In this document: in pieces, positions 1-7,393 of the stretch | Numbering within the stretch: position 1 is the first letter of the stretch | Layout: each line of letters opens with the position of its first letter | Source of the DNA: Anaerolineae bacterium | Lineage (GTDB): Bacteria; Chloroflexota; Anaerolineae; Aggregatilineales; Phototrophicaceae | Assembly: GCA_020848855.1 (NCBI GenBank) | Contig: JADLHH010000362.1 | Span: 1-22,936 of the forward strand | Reading direction: 5' to 3' | DNA length: 22,936 bases | The notes under the pieces: model-generated | The model's input: only the letters and a program-made list of their open reading frames with translations | Databases searched by the model: none | Told to the model about the DNA's origin: nothing | Translations under genes and position numbers: made by a program

Positions 1-1
1 A

Positions 2-625
2 TCCGGCTATCCACTGGTGCTGATCGACCGCTATCTCAAGGGGATTTCGACGGACTACGTGACGTCGGATCATTTCGGGGGCGCGCTGCGCAGCGTTCAC
101 TACCTGCTGGATCAGGGGCACTCGCGCATCGGCTTCGTCACCTGGCTGTCTCCGGCGACGAGCATGGAGCATCGCAAGCTGGGCTATCTGCAGGCGCTCC
201 GCGAGCGCGGCATCGAGCCGGATTCGCGCCTCATCTGCACGGTCGAAGGCTATCCGACGGTCGATCTGACGCCGCTGAAAGCTTACCTCTCAGCGCCGAA
301 CCGACCGACCGCCATTTTCGCCGCCAACGACCAGATCGCCGTCGCGCTCTACCGCGCCGCATCCGCGCTCGGCATGAACATACCCGATGATCTGTCGATT
401 ATCGGCTTCGACAACCTCGATATTTCGGCGCACGTCGACCCGCCGCTGACGACCGTCGCCCAGCCGTTCCTGAAGATCGGGCAGACCGCTGCCGAAGTCC
501 TGATCCGCCGCATTGAAGGCGATCACCAGTACCTTCGCCAGATCACGATCGCACCCGATCTCGTCGTCCGTGCCTCGTGCGCCCCGCTCGTCGGCGAAAG
601 AGCCGGCAGCCGCGTTACGCCGTAA
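2..625 (+). CDS. LacI/GalR-family transcriptional regulator, C-terminal part (5' end outside window)
   Basis: The frame is open from base 2 (reading SGYPLVLIDRY) and stops at 623-625, so this is about 207 C-terminal residues of a protein whose helix-turn-helix lies outside the window. The visible part is a periplasmic-binding-protein-like effector domain: the VLIDRY strand, then SVHYLLDQGHSRIGFV, then AIFAANDQIAVALYRAA and the late IIGFDNLDIS block followed by PPLTTVAQP, which is the usual order in LacI/GalR proteins. In this family the domain binds a sugar or sugar derivative and controls operator binding by a dimer. The gene converges on the oxidoreductase gene and overlaps its 3' end by 11 bp. 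Its targets may be sugar genes to the left of the window, which I cannot see. Family assignment is secure; the ligand is unknown. Confidence 0.93.
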   Translation, partial: SGYPLVLIDRYLKGISTDYVTSDHFGGALRSVHYLLDQGHSRIGFVTWLSPATSMEHRKLGYLQALRERGIEPDSRLICTVEGYPTVDLTPLKAYLSAPNRPTAIFAANDQIAVALYRAASALGMNIPDDLSIIGFDNLDISAHVDPPLTTVAQPFLKIGQTAAEVLIRRIEGDHQYLRQITIAPDLVVRASCAPLVGERAGSRVTP

Positions 626-1622
626 TTTCGGATAGCCTGACCGCGCGCTTCTCGTCGTACGATTTCCGCGCCGCCAGCCCCATCACCACCGGCGCGCGCC
701 CGTCCGCGCCCGTCACCGGGATCGGCTGATCGCGCAGCACGGCATCGACAAACGCCTGCATCTCGATCCGGTAGCTTTCGGCATAACGCTCGACGAAGAA
801 ATGCAGCGGCAGGTCGCGCCGGATGCTCGCTTCGGTGCTGATCGTGGCGCTGTTCGGGAACATATTCTCGGTGCTGGCGCTGCCGCCGCTGCCGAACACT
901 TCGGCGCGCTGGTCGTAGCCGTAAACCGCTTTGCGGCAGTTATCGATGGTGCCGATCACGCCGTTGGCGAACCGCATCACGATCACCGCCGTGTCCACGT
1001 CGCCCGCCTCGCCGATAGCCGGGTCGACCATCACGCCGGCGGCGGTGTAGATTTCCTCGACATCGCTGCCGATCAAAAACCGCGCCATATCGAAGTCGTG
1101 GATCGTCATATCGACGAACATGCCGCCCGACACCTTCACGTAGCTGATCGGCGGCGGCGCTGGGTCGCGGCTGACGATGTGCAGCCGGTACGGCGTCCCG
1201 ATCTCGCCCCTCACGACTGCCTGCCGGATGCGCTGAAAGTTCGGATCGAAGCGCCGGTTGAAGCCGATTTGCAGCTTGACTCCCGCCTTCTCGACCGCCG
1301 CCAGCGCCTGATCGATCTTGCTCAGGCTCAGGTCAATCGGCTTCTCGCAGAAGATGTGCTTGCCCGCCTGCGCCGCCTCGATGATGATCTGCGTGTGCGT
1401 GTCGGTCGCCGAGCAGATCACGACCGCGTCGACATCCGGCGATTGCAGAATCTCCCGGTAATCCGTCGTCGCCAGCGGGATGTTGAGCCGCGCTGCCGTC
1501 TCCTGCGCCGCAGCCTCAACCACGTCGGCAATCACGACGACGTTCGTCTCCTGGATGCGCAGCGCCAGAGTCTCGGCATGGACTTTGCCGATTCGCCCCG
1601 CGCCAATGACACCGATGTTCAT
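615..1622 (-). CDS. iolG: Inositol 2-dehydrogenase-like oxidoreductase (Gfo/Idh/MocA family)
   Basis: 335 residues, a normal length for the family. The N-terminus carries a Rossmann NAD(P) motif (VIGAGRIG, residues 5-12). CEKPID at 92-97 holds the conserved EKP lysine (K94), and GGMFVDMTIHDFDMARFL at 166-183 supplies the Asp171/His175 pair placed like the catalytic residues of inositol dehydrogenases. The GFNRRFDPNF stretch (120-129) is typical of IolG. The family oxidises myo-inositol or a related sugar at C2 with NAD+ in the cytoplasm. No other iol gene is visible, so the real substrate could be another cyclitol or sugar. The ATG at 1622 is chosen because the Rossmann strand starts immediately after it. 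The 3' end overlaps the convergent LacI gene. Confidence 0.85.
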   Translation of the reverse strand: MNIGVIGAGRIGKVHAETLALRIQETNVVVIADVVEAAAQETAARLNIPLATTDYREILQSPDVDAVVICSATDTHTQIIIEAAQAGKHIFCEKPIDLSLSKIDQALAAVEKAGVKLQIGFNRRFDPNFQRIRQAVVRGEIGTPYRLHIVSRDPAPPPISYVKVSGGMFVDMTIHDFDMARFLIGSDVEEIYTAAGVMVDPAIGEAGDVDTAVIVMRFANGVIGTIDNCRKAVYGYDQRAEVFGSGGSASTENMFPNSATISTEASIRRDLPLHFFVERYAESYRIEMQAFVDAVLRDQPIPVTGADGRAPVVMGLAARKSYDEKRAVRLSEITA

Positions 1623-1676
1623 GAGTTATTCCTCGATTTCATCAATTTTGGGCGGAAAACCCGCCAAAAGAACAGG

Positions 1677-2312
1677 CTATTTCTTGCTGCCGCCGGAAAG
1701 CGCCGCGTAAATGCCCAGCCCGACGTAGATCGTCCCGGCGAAGTAGCGCTGGAAACGCAGATACCACACGCTGCGCTTGAGCCATCCCCCGGCAGTCCCG
1801 GCGAGCAGCGCATAGCAGCTATCCGAGATTAGGGCGATTGACACGAACATCAGCCCCAGCAGGAACGACTGCGCCGGCACCTGCCCCTGCGCCGTATCGA
1901 CGAACTGCGGCAGGAACGCCAGAAAGAACAGCGCCGTCTTGGGGTTCAGGACGGCGACCACCACGCCCTGCGTGAACGCCCGCCGATGATTCGCCTCGCG
2001 GACGACCGGCGCGTCATCGCGGCTGATCGGCGTCAGCAGCTTGCGCACACCAATGTAGATCAGGTACGCCGCGCCCAGATACTTCACGATTTCGAACGCC
2101 AGCGCCGAGGTCATCAGAATCGCCGAAATGCCGAGCGCCGCTGCCAGCACGTGGAACAGGTTGCCCAGTTCGATGCCCAGCACCGAAACCAGCCCCGTCC
2201 TGCGCCCCTGATCGACGCTGCGGGTGACGATGTACAGCACAGCAGGTCCCGGCGTCACTGCCAGCACCAGCGCGGCGGCGAGGAAGATCGGCAGATTGGC
2301 GGCAGGTGGCAT
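1677..2312 (-). CDS. LysE/RhtB-family amino-acid exporter
   Basis: 211 residues from the ATG at 2312. This start is preferred over a longer in-frame extension because an AAGGAG ribosome site lies about 8-9 bases upstream and the first helix follows directly. Family signatures are visible: TPGP at 20-23 after the first membrane segment, a GIELGNLFHVLAAALG block (47-61), and LNPKTALFFLAFLPQF (122-137). About six hydrophobic segments are present, as usual for LysE translocators, which export amino acids or related small molecules across the inner membrane. The gene is divergent from the sugar kinase gene, sharing a 120-bp promoter region, and ends 54 bp upstream of the oxidoreductase start, so co-transcription is possible. 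The exported substrate cannot be predicted. Confidence 0.9.
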   Translation of the reverse strand: MPPAANLPIFLAAALVLAVTPGPAVLYIVTRSVDQGRRTGLVSVLGIELGNLFHVLAAALGISAILMTSALAFEIVKYLGAAYLIYIGVRKLLTPISRDDAPVVREANHRRAFTQGVVVAVLNPKTALFFLAFLPQFVDTAQGQVPAQSFLLGLMFVSIALISDSCYALLAGTAGGWLKRSVWYLRFQRYFAGTIYVGLGIYAALSGGSKK

Positions 2313-2366
2313 AGACGGTCTCCTTCGTATCCGACGGCTTGATCTAAGACGCATAGATCGGTTCAA

Positions 2367-2395
2367 ATTATAGAATGTTTTTGGCGCGCCCCCAA
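2367..2395 (-). promoter_or_regulatory. Candidate sigma-70 promoter for the LysE-type exporter gene
   Basis: On the minus strand a perfect -10 box TATAAT occupies 2372-2367, and TTGGGG (3 of 6 matches to TTGACA) at 2395-2390 is separated from it by 17 bp. Transcription would start about 50 bases before the ATG at 2312. The weak -35 box makes this a candidate only. Confidence 0.4.
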
Positions 2396-2411
2396 TTGCC
2401 GGTGCGCGCCA
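2382..2411. repeat. 8-bp inverted repeat in the sugar-kinase leader
   Basis: TGGCGCGC at 2382-2389 pairs with GCGCGCCA at 2404-2411, leaving a 14-base loop. It ends 9 bases before the AAGGAG ribosome site of the kinase gene and overlaps the candidate exporter promoter, so it could be a leader hairpin or an operator. In GC-rich DNA an 8-bp pairing can also arise by chance. Confidence 0.35.
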
Positions 2412-2432
2412 TCTGGACGAAAGGAGACCGCC

Positions 2433-3395
2433 TTGGCTTTTGACGTGACCACATTCGGCGAATCGATGCTGCGCCTGAGCGTGCCGGAGGGCGTGCGCCT
2501 GCAAGCCGCCACCCAGCTTGACGCGCACCCGGCGGGCGCGGAAGCCAACGTTGCCAGCCTGCTGGCGCGGCTGGAGCGGCGCACCGCCTGGCACAGCTCG
2601 CTGCCCGAAAACGCGCTGGGGCGGCTGGTTGCCGATCATCTGCACAAAGCCGGGGTCGATACCGGCGGCGTGATCTGGCAGCCGCAGGGGCGTCTCGGCA
2701 CGTATTATGTTGAATTCGCCGCCCCGCCCCGCGCCATTCAGGTGATCTACGACCGCGCCGATTCGTGCGTGACTCGTGTGACGCCCGACCTGATCCGCTG
2801 GGATCACCTGCTCGACACCCGCCTTGTCCACCTGACCGGCATCACCCCGCCGCTGTCGCCGTCGTGCGCCGCAGTCGTCAAGGCGATCATCGTCCGCGCC
2901 AGAGAACACGGCGTCGCCATCAGCTTCGATGTGAACTATCGCGCGAAGCTGTGGACGGAAGCCGACGCCCGCGACTGGCTTACGCCGGTCGTGCAGGGCA
3001 TCGATCTGCTGTTCTGTAATCAGGCGGACGCTCGGCGCATCTTCAGCATCAACGCCGCGCCGGAACAGGCGATCACGGCGCTCGCCGAACGAGTCGGGGC
3101 GAAGCAGGTGGTTATGTCGCTCGGCGAACAGGGTGCGTTCGGCTGGGATGGCACGACCGTTTATCACCAGCCCGCCCTGCCCGTGCGCATCATCGACCGC
3201 ATCGGCGCGGGCGATTCACTGGCTTCAGGCGTGATTCACGGCTGGCTCGACGGTGACCTCGACCTCGGCTTGCGTTACGGCGTAGCGCTGGCGGCGCTGG
3301 CGCTCAGCCAGCACGGTGACGCCGTGATCACGACGCCACAGGAGCTTGCCGGGTTGATCGCGCAGACGCATGGCGGCAGCGCCGTCGTCCGCTGA
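2433..3395 (+). CDS. PfkB-family sugar kinase, 2-keto-3-deoxygluconate kinase-like
   Basis: 320 residues, normal for ribokinase/PfkB enzymes. The start is a TTG at 2433 with a strong AAGGAG site at 2421-2426. FGESMLRLS at the N-terminus, AGAEANVA (34-41), [10 protein letters not shown] (165-174) and the C-terminal [12 protein letters not shown] (255-266) are clear. The last motif forms the anion hole and contains the catalytic base, Asp261. The NYRxKLW and AGAExNVA variants are those of KDG kinases, which phosphorylate 2-dehydro-3-deoxygluconate with ATP to feed the Entner-Doudoroff or uronate pathway. A fructokinase-like or other sugar-acid specificity cannot be excluded. No aldolase partner is in the window. 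Confidence 0.85.
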   Translation: MAFDVTTFGESMLRLSVPEGVRLQAATQLDAHPAGAEANVASLLARLERRTAWHSSLPENALGRLVADHLHKAGVDTGGVIWQPQGRLGTYYVEFAAPPRAIQVIYDRADSCVTRVTPDLIRWDHLLDTRLVHLTGITPPLSPSCAAVVKAIIVRAREHGVAISFDVNYRAKLWTEADARDWLTPVVQGIDLLFCNQADARRIFSINAAPEQAITALAERVGAKQVVMSLGEQGAFGWDGTTVYHQPALPVRIIDRIGAGDSLASGVIHGWLDGDLDLGLRYGVALAALALSQHGDAVITTPQELAGLIAQTHGGSAVVR

Positions 3396-3399
3396 CGTT

Positions 3400-3429
3400 T
3401 GGGATAATATGGGATAAGTTGGGATAAAA
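3400..3429. repeat. Three tandem 10-bp direct repeats (TGGGATAANN)
   Basis: TGGGATAA begins at 3400, 3410 and 3420, an exact 10-bp period with only the last two bases of each unit varying. The array starts 4 bases after the kinase stop codon. A 10-bp spacing puts the copies on the same face of the helix, as in some operator arrays, but a simple microsatellite is equally possible. Confidence 0.7.
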
Positions 3430-3554
3430 CTGTCGATTTCGTTTGAAAGCACGAACCTTATCGCTCGCGGCACAGAACGTTCGATATAGAATTCTAACCA
3501 AGCGACTGTATGAATATTACAGGAACGAGTAATATCGAAATGATGCGCGTGCTT

Positions 3555-3582
3555 GTAGGGGCGCACGGCTGTGCGCCCCTAC
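3555..3582. repeat. Palindromic intergenic element with GTAGGGGC ends
   Basis: GTAGGGGCGCAC (3555-3566) and GTGCGCCCCTAC (3571-3582) are perfect 12-bp inverted arms around a GGCT loop. The outer 8 bp are identical to the ends of the larger element at 22867-22922. That makes this a member of a dispersed REP-like family rather than a gene-specific terminator. No T-run follows it. Confidence 0.75.
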
Positions 3583-3710
3583 GTTTTCCGCCAGGCGGCA
3601 TCCCCATGCAGCGTTATCACCCTACTCAATCACGGCGCAAGCGGGTATGCTTGTGGCGGCAACCTCCGGCTGCACCAGGCGACGCAGCCATCTGCGAAGG
3701 ACGCGCGAAC

Positions 3711-4712
3711 ATGAAGGTATTGGTCACGGGCGGCGCCGGCTATATCGGCAGCCATATGGTTGACTTGCTGATCAGCGAGGGCTACGAAGTTGTCGTCTTC
3801 GACAGCCTGGTGACCGGTCACCGGCAGGCGGTTCACCCGCAGGCACAGCTTGTCATCGGCGACCTGATGGATCGAGCGGCTCTGGCGATATTATTCGACG
3901 CCCACGACTTCGACGGTATTTTCCACTTCGCGTCGTACATCGTCGTGCCGGAGAGCATGGAGAAGCCGTTCAAGTACCTGCGCGATAACGTCGTCGCCGC
4001 CGCCAACCTGCTGGAAGCCGCCGTCGAACACGGCGTTAAGCGCTTCATCCTGTCATCGACCGCTGCCCTGTTCGACGAGCCGGAAATCATCCCCATCCGG
4101 GAGGACGAGACCGTCATCCCCGGCAGCCCCTACGGCGAAAGCAAGGCGATGATCGAGCGGCTGCTGTACTGGATGGACAAGATTTATGAGCTGCGCTACT
4201 GCTGCCTGCGCTACTTCAACGCGGCAGGCGCGCACCCGAACGGGCACATCGGCGAAGACCATCACCCCGAATCGCACCTGATCCCGCTGGTGCTGCAAGT
4301 CGCGCTCGGTCAGCGTGAATACCTGACGATTTACGGCGACGACTACGACACGCCCGACGGTACGCCCATCCGCGACTATATCCACATCCTCGACCTGGCA
4401 ACGGCGCACATCCTCGCCTTCGAAGCGCTCGCCGACGGACCGAGCCGCAAGTACAACCTCGGCAACGGCAAAGGCTACTCGGTCAAGGAGATTGTCGAAG
4501 TGGCGCGACAGATCACCGGGCACCCGATTCCGGTCAAAATCGGGGCACGCCGGGCGGGCGATCTCGCCGTGCTGGTCGCCGACAGCAGCCGCATCAAAGC
4601 CGAACTCGGCTGGTCACCGGAATTCGCGCAGCTTGGGCAAATTATCCAGACGGCGTGGGAGTGGCATCGCAACCACCCACATGGCTATGCCGATGTCACG
4701 GAGCGTAACTGA
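3711..4712 (+). CDS. galE: UDP-glucose 4-epimerase
   Basis: 333 residues from the ATG at 3711, with a GAAGGA ribosome site at 3696-3701. The length and immediate Rossmann motif match GalE, so the 67-codon upstream extension is rejected. [10 protein letters not shown] (6-15) binds NAD, and YGESK (141-145) supplies the catalytic Tyr141 and Lys145 of extended short-chain dehydrogenases. FNAAGAHP and the [17 protein letters not shown] block are GalE hallmarks. The enzyme interconverts UDP-glucose and UDP-galactose, or the N-acetyl forms, to supply galactose for polysaccharides. The usual SSAAVYG block reads [10 protein letters not shown], a modest deviation near the active site. The 3' end overlaps the convergent rfbC gene by 17 bp. 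Confidence 0.92.
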   Translation: MKVLVTGGAGYIGSHMVDLLISEGYEVVVFDSLVTGHRQAVHPQAQLVIGDLMDRAALAILFDAHDFDGIFHFASYIVVPESMEKPFKYLRDNVVAAANLLEAAVEHGVKRFILSSTAALFDEPEIIPIREDETVIPGSPYGESKAMIERLLYWMDKIYELRYCCLRYFNAAGAHPNGHIGEDHHPESHLIPLVLQVALGQREYLTIYGDDYDTPDGTPIRDYIHILDLATAHILAFEALADGPSRKYNLGNGKGYSVKEIVEVARQITGHPIPVKIGARRAGDLAVLVADSSRIKAELGWSPEFAQLGQIIQTAWEWHRNHPHGYADVTERN

Positions 4713-5268
4713 AGTAGTCGGCTTCGGGGCGCGCCAGCCATTGCGCCAGCGTTTGCGCGCTGGCGTCGCGCGCGGAGAGAATCGGGTCGCTGACGGGCCA
4801 CTCGATCCCGATCGCCGGGTCGTTCCACAGCACGCCGGATTCCGCCGCGCCGTTGTAATTGCCGGTACACAGATATTCGATTTCGGCGAAGTCCGACACC
4901 ACGCAGAAGCCGCGCGCGAAGCTGGCGGGCGCCCACATCTGAAGGCGGTTCTTCTCGGAGAGGATTTCGCCGTACCACTGCCCGACCGTCGGCGACCCTT
5001 TGCGAATATCCACCGCGACGATGAACGCCTCGCCGCGCACCACCCGCATCAGCTTGCCCATCGGCGGGTCCCACTGAAAATGCAAGCCGCGCAGCACACC
5101 CTTGACCGAGCCGGAGTGGTTCAACTGGACGAAATCTGACGGCAGTCCAAGCGCCCGGAAGTGGTCGCGGTGGTAGGATTCCATGAAGAAGCCGCGATGA
5201 TCGTCAAATGCCTCGTGCCCGACGACCTTTACTTCACCCAGATGCGTGCTGATGACCTGAAATTTCAT
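4696..5268 (-). CDS. rfbC: dTDP-4-dehydrorhamnose 3,5-epimerase
   Basis: 190 residues, full length for RmlC/RfbC. The cupin core is easy to follow: [12 protein letters not shown] (22-33), LRGLHFQ (59-65, with the catalytic His63), [32 protein letters not shown], and [21 protein letters not shown] (from 138), where Tyr138 and a late Asp (ARDAS) fit the known active-site pattern. The enzyme is the third step of dTDP-L-rhamnose synthesis in the cytoplasm. The other rml genes are absent here, so this is a detached member of the pathway. It is read from a good promoter (5363-5391) through a leader of about 90 bases that contains a hairpin. Confidence 0.95.
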   Translation of the reverse strand: MKFQVISTHLGEVKVVGHEAFDDHRGFFMESYHRDHFRALGLPSDFVQLNHSGSVKGVLRGLHFQWDPPMGKLMRVVRGEAFIVAVDIRKGSPTVGQWYGEILSEKNRLQMWAPASFARGFCVVSDFAEIEYLCTGNYNGAAESGVLWNDPAIGIEWPVSDPILSARDASAQTLAQWLARPEADYFSYAP

Positions 5269-5294
5269 GACGCGCAGTTTCCTTTAGCAGCAGA

Positions 5295-5313
5295 CGAGGC
5301 GCGGTGCGCCTCG
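5295..5313. repeat. Strong hairpin in the rfbC leader
   Basis: CGAGGCGC (5295-5302) and GCGCCTCG (5306-5313) are perfect 8-bp arms with a 3-base loop. It lies about 27 bases before the rfbC ATG and downstream of its candidate promoter, so it would be transcribed. It could be a regulatory leader hairpin or another small dispersed palindrome. No T-run follows on either strand. Confidence 0.5.
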
Positions 5314-5362
5314 ATCTTCACAAACATTTAGGGAACGTCAAGCCGTGCAAACCGACCCCTAG

Positions 5363-5391
5363 AGTATAATTGTTACAGTCGAGCGTGTCGA
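5363..5391 (-). promoter_or_regulatory. Candidate sigma-70 promoter for rfbC
   Basis: On the minus strand TCGACA (5391-5386; 5 of 6 matches) and TATACT (5368-5363; 5 of 6) are separated by exactly 17 bp. This is the best promoter match I found in the window. It would start transcription near 5356. Confidence 0.55.
5365..5370 (+). promoter_or_regulatory. Candidate -10 box for the CxxCxxCC protein operon
   Basis: A perfect TATAAT lies 55 bases before the ATG at 5425. No good -35 box is seen 16-18 bp upstream. It overlaps the -10 box of the divergent rfbC promoter, so the two polymerases would compete for the site. Confidence 0.35.
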
Positions 5392-5424
5392 GTTCATAAC
5401 CTGCATGAGCCACCTGCGAGCAAT

Positions 5425-5994
5425 ATGAGACAAATCGTTCATCATGAGCAGTGTCGGCGCTGCCGCGAGTGCTGCCGTTTTCGCGCCAACCGGCAGGATT
5501 TCGCGCCGATCTTCACCGCCGACGAGCTGGAAGCCATTCGTCAGGTGACTGACTCCCTGCCGGAATTCGTCCCATTCAAGGGCAGCGGCGAAATCTTTCA
5601 AATCCAACTGGCGAAAGCCAAAATCGAAGACCCGGTCTATCCCTACGTCTGTCCATTCCTGGACGAAGAGCAGTACGCCTGCACGATTTATGACGTGCGC
5701 CCGTTCGACTGCCGCATCTGGCCCTACATCATCCTCAAGCTGAGCAACACCGGCGAAGTCAGGCTGGCGCACTTCACGGGCGACGCCTGCCTGGCGCTGG
5801 AAGAAGTCAGCCCGGAAGACTTCGACGCCTACGACGCCTACATGCAGCAGATGGTGACGAGCGAAACCTTTCTTCGCTTCCTCAACGAGCACCCCGACCT
5901 CATCTGGGAACACCACGATCAGGGCAAATACGCGACCATCCCGTCGCGGGACATTACTCGGATGCTCGCCGCAGCGTCAGGAGCCGCCGAGTGA
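5425..5994 (+). CDS. YkgJ/UPF0153-type CxxCxxCC metal-cluster protein
   Basis: 189 residues. CRRCRECC at 10-17 gives the CxxCxxCC signature, and further cysteines sit at 76 (YVCPFL), 86 (ACTIYD) and 96 (FDCRIWPY). That is the complete pattern of the YkgJ family, annotated as zinc- or iron-chelating and thought to hold an Fe-S cluster or metal ion. The biochemical role of the family is not established. No signal peptide or membrane segment is seen, so it is probably cytoplasmic. Its stop codon overlaps the GTG start of the transporter gene by 4 bp (GTGA), which indicates translational coupling and a shared operon. Confidence 0.88.
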   Translation: MRQIVHHEQCRRCRECCRFRANRQDFAPIFTADELEAIRQVTDSLPEFVPFKGSGEIFQIQLAKAKIEDPVYPYVCPFLDEEQYACTIYDVRPFDCRIWPYIILKLSNTGEVRLAHFTGDACLALEEVSPEDFDAYDAYMQQMVTSETFLRFLNEHPDLIWEHHDQGKYATIPSRDITRMLAAASGAAE

Positions 5995-7334
5995 CAATTG
6001 CCCGCTGGTTTCGGGGGTTTCTGCGCGTGCGCCCCGAAGAATACCGCCTCGTGCTGATCATGGGGTTCATCCTGTTCTTCAACTCGCTGGCGCTCCAGGT
6101 TTCCAACATCGTCTCGATCAGCGGCTTCCTGAGCGAGGTCAGCGTCGACAGCATCCTGATCCTGTGGGTCATCGAAATGCTGCTGATTATCGGCTCGACC
6201 GGCGTGCAGTCGCTGATTGTCGACCGCTTCCACCGTCTCCAGCTTCTCCGCTGGATGAGCCTCACGTTCGTCGCCCTGTACGTCATACTGGCGATCATGT
6301 TCGCCGCCGGTTCGCCCGGCTGGCTGAACTACTCGCTGCTGTGCCTGTTTGTCGACCAGCAGTTGTATTTCTTCCCGGCGATCTACTGGATTCTCGCCAA
6401 CGATCTGACCGACATGTCGCAGGCGAAGCGCCTGTTCCCGGTGATCGCCACCTTCGGCGTGGTCGGCGAGATCGCCGGGCTGGGCATCAGCGCCGTCGCG
6501 CCCGGCGTCCTCGGCGCGTTCAGCCTGCCGCCCAGCGCGCTGATCTACCTGGTCATCCTCGCCTACATGTGCCCGTTCGCGCTGACATTCCTGCTCAACA
6601 ATTTCCGCACCCGCGACGTGCTCAAGCAGGACATGTCGGTGCGCGAATCGCTGAGCGAGGGCATCAACTTCGTCAAGGAAGTGCCGTCGTTCCGCTATCT
6701 CATGCTGTCGATGATCTCTATCGCCATCGTCATGACGATCATCGAATATCACTTTCTGGCGTCAACCGAAGCCGTCTATAACCAGATGGACAATTTCCAG
6801 ACGTTCTACAGCGTGATCTTCCTGGTGCAGACCGTCGTCGCCATCGTCCTGCAAGCCTTCCTCACCGGGCGTATCATCAGCAGCTTCGGGCTGAAAAATA
6901 CGTTCCTGATCATGCCGATTTGCGCGTTCCTGTGCGTCGGCTGGGCGCTCGGAATGCCGGGAATCGCCAGCGGCGCAGGGGCGTATCTGGTCGCCAAGCT
7001 GTCGCTCAACAGCGTCGACGACATCGCTCGCAAGACGCTGCAGGCGCTCGTGCCGGAAGAACGCCGGGGGCGCGTCAGCATGTTCATGGACAGCTACCTG
7101 TTCGCCTCCGGGGTGATCATCAGTTCGATCATCATCGCCATCGTCCTGCTCACCCGGCATCTGATACCGGAATATCCACCTCAAGTGATTTATCTCGTAA
7201 TCGGCGCTATCCTATCGATAATCGCCCTGTGGTGGATCGTGCGGATGCGGAAGGTATACGAAAGCAGTCTGTTCAACTGGCGACTGAAACGACGGCAGCG
7301 CACCGCGAGCATCATCGATAAGCTCAGTTTTTGA
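5991..7334 (+). CDS. MFS/ATP-ADP-translocase-like integral membrane protein
   Basis: 447 residues with about twelve hydrophobic helices. A short amphipathic N-terminus precedes the first helix near residue 22, and the last ends near 416, followed by a basic tail (RLKRRQR). The block RLFPVIATFGVVGEIAG in the central helices resembles bacterial relatives of nucleotide transporters (NTT/TLC) within the major facilitator superfamily. The KTLQALVPEERRGRV motif (about 345-359) resembles the cytoplasmic loop of these proteins. The substrate is unknown, and membership of the true nucleotide-exchange family is only a resemblance. The GTG start at 5991 overlaps the previous stop codon. The gene sits between a metal-cluster protein and a Cache-HAMP sensor, which hints at a sensing or uptake module. 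Confidence 0.75.
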   Translation: MTIARWFRGFLRVRPEEYRLVLIMGFILFFNSLALQVSNIVSISGFLSEVSVDSILILWVIEMLLIIGSTGVQSLIVDRFHRLQLLRWMSLTFVALYVILAIMFAAGSPGWLNYSLLCLFVDQQLYFFPAIYWILANDLTDMSQAKRLFPVIATFGVVGEIAGLGISAVAPGVLGAFSLPPSALIYLVILAYMCPFALTFLLNNFRTRDVLKQDMSVRESLSEGINFVKEVPSFRYLMLSMISIAIVMTIIEYHFLASTEAVYNQMDNFQTFYSVIFLVQTVVAIVLQAFLTGRIISSFGLKNTFLIMPICAFLCVGWALGMPGIASGAGAYLVAKLSLNSVDDIARKTLQALVPEERRGRVSMFMDSYLFASGVIISSIIIAIVLLTRHLIPEYPPQVIYLVIGAILSIIALWWIVRMRKVYESSLFNWRLKRRQRTASIIDKLSF

Positions 7335-7393
7335 GCCGGGCGACCGTTTGCGCCGTGTTCGCAGACGCCGTCGGCAAGTGTAAGGTAAACCGC

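Larger units (their letters stand above)
3396..3710. other. Intergenic region between sugar kinase and galE
   Basis: This 315-bp gap contains the triple 10-bp repeat at its left end, an AT-richer middle section and the GTAGGGGC palindrome at 3555-3582. An open frame runs through it in phase with galE from 3510, but it crosses the palindrome and encodes nothing family-like. I saw no tRNA, no clear promoter and no credible small gene. Confidence 0.6.

Noticed and set aside
801..1832. Long plus-strand frame over the oxidoreductase gene
   Set aside because: Antisense shadow rich in Arg, Asp and His, as expected from high-GC codons read on the wrong strand.
2313..3167. N-terminal extension of the LysE-type gene giving a 496-residue frame
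   Set aside because: The added part is antisense to the clear sugar kinase gene, and a good ribosome site precedes the ATG at 2312.
3400..3429. CRISPR array
   Set aside because: Units are only 10 bp with no spacers, and no cas genes are present.
3510..3710. Upstream extension of galE
   Set aside because: It crosses the palindromic element, has no family similarity, and the ATG at 3711 gives the standard GalE N-terminus.
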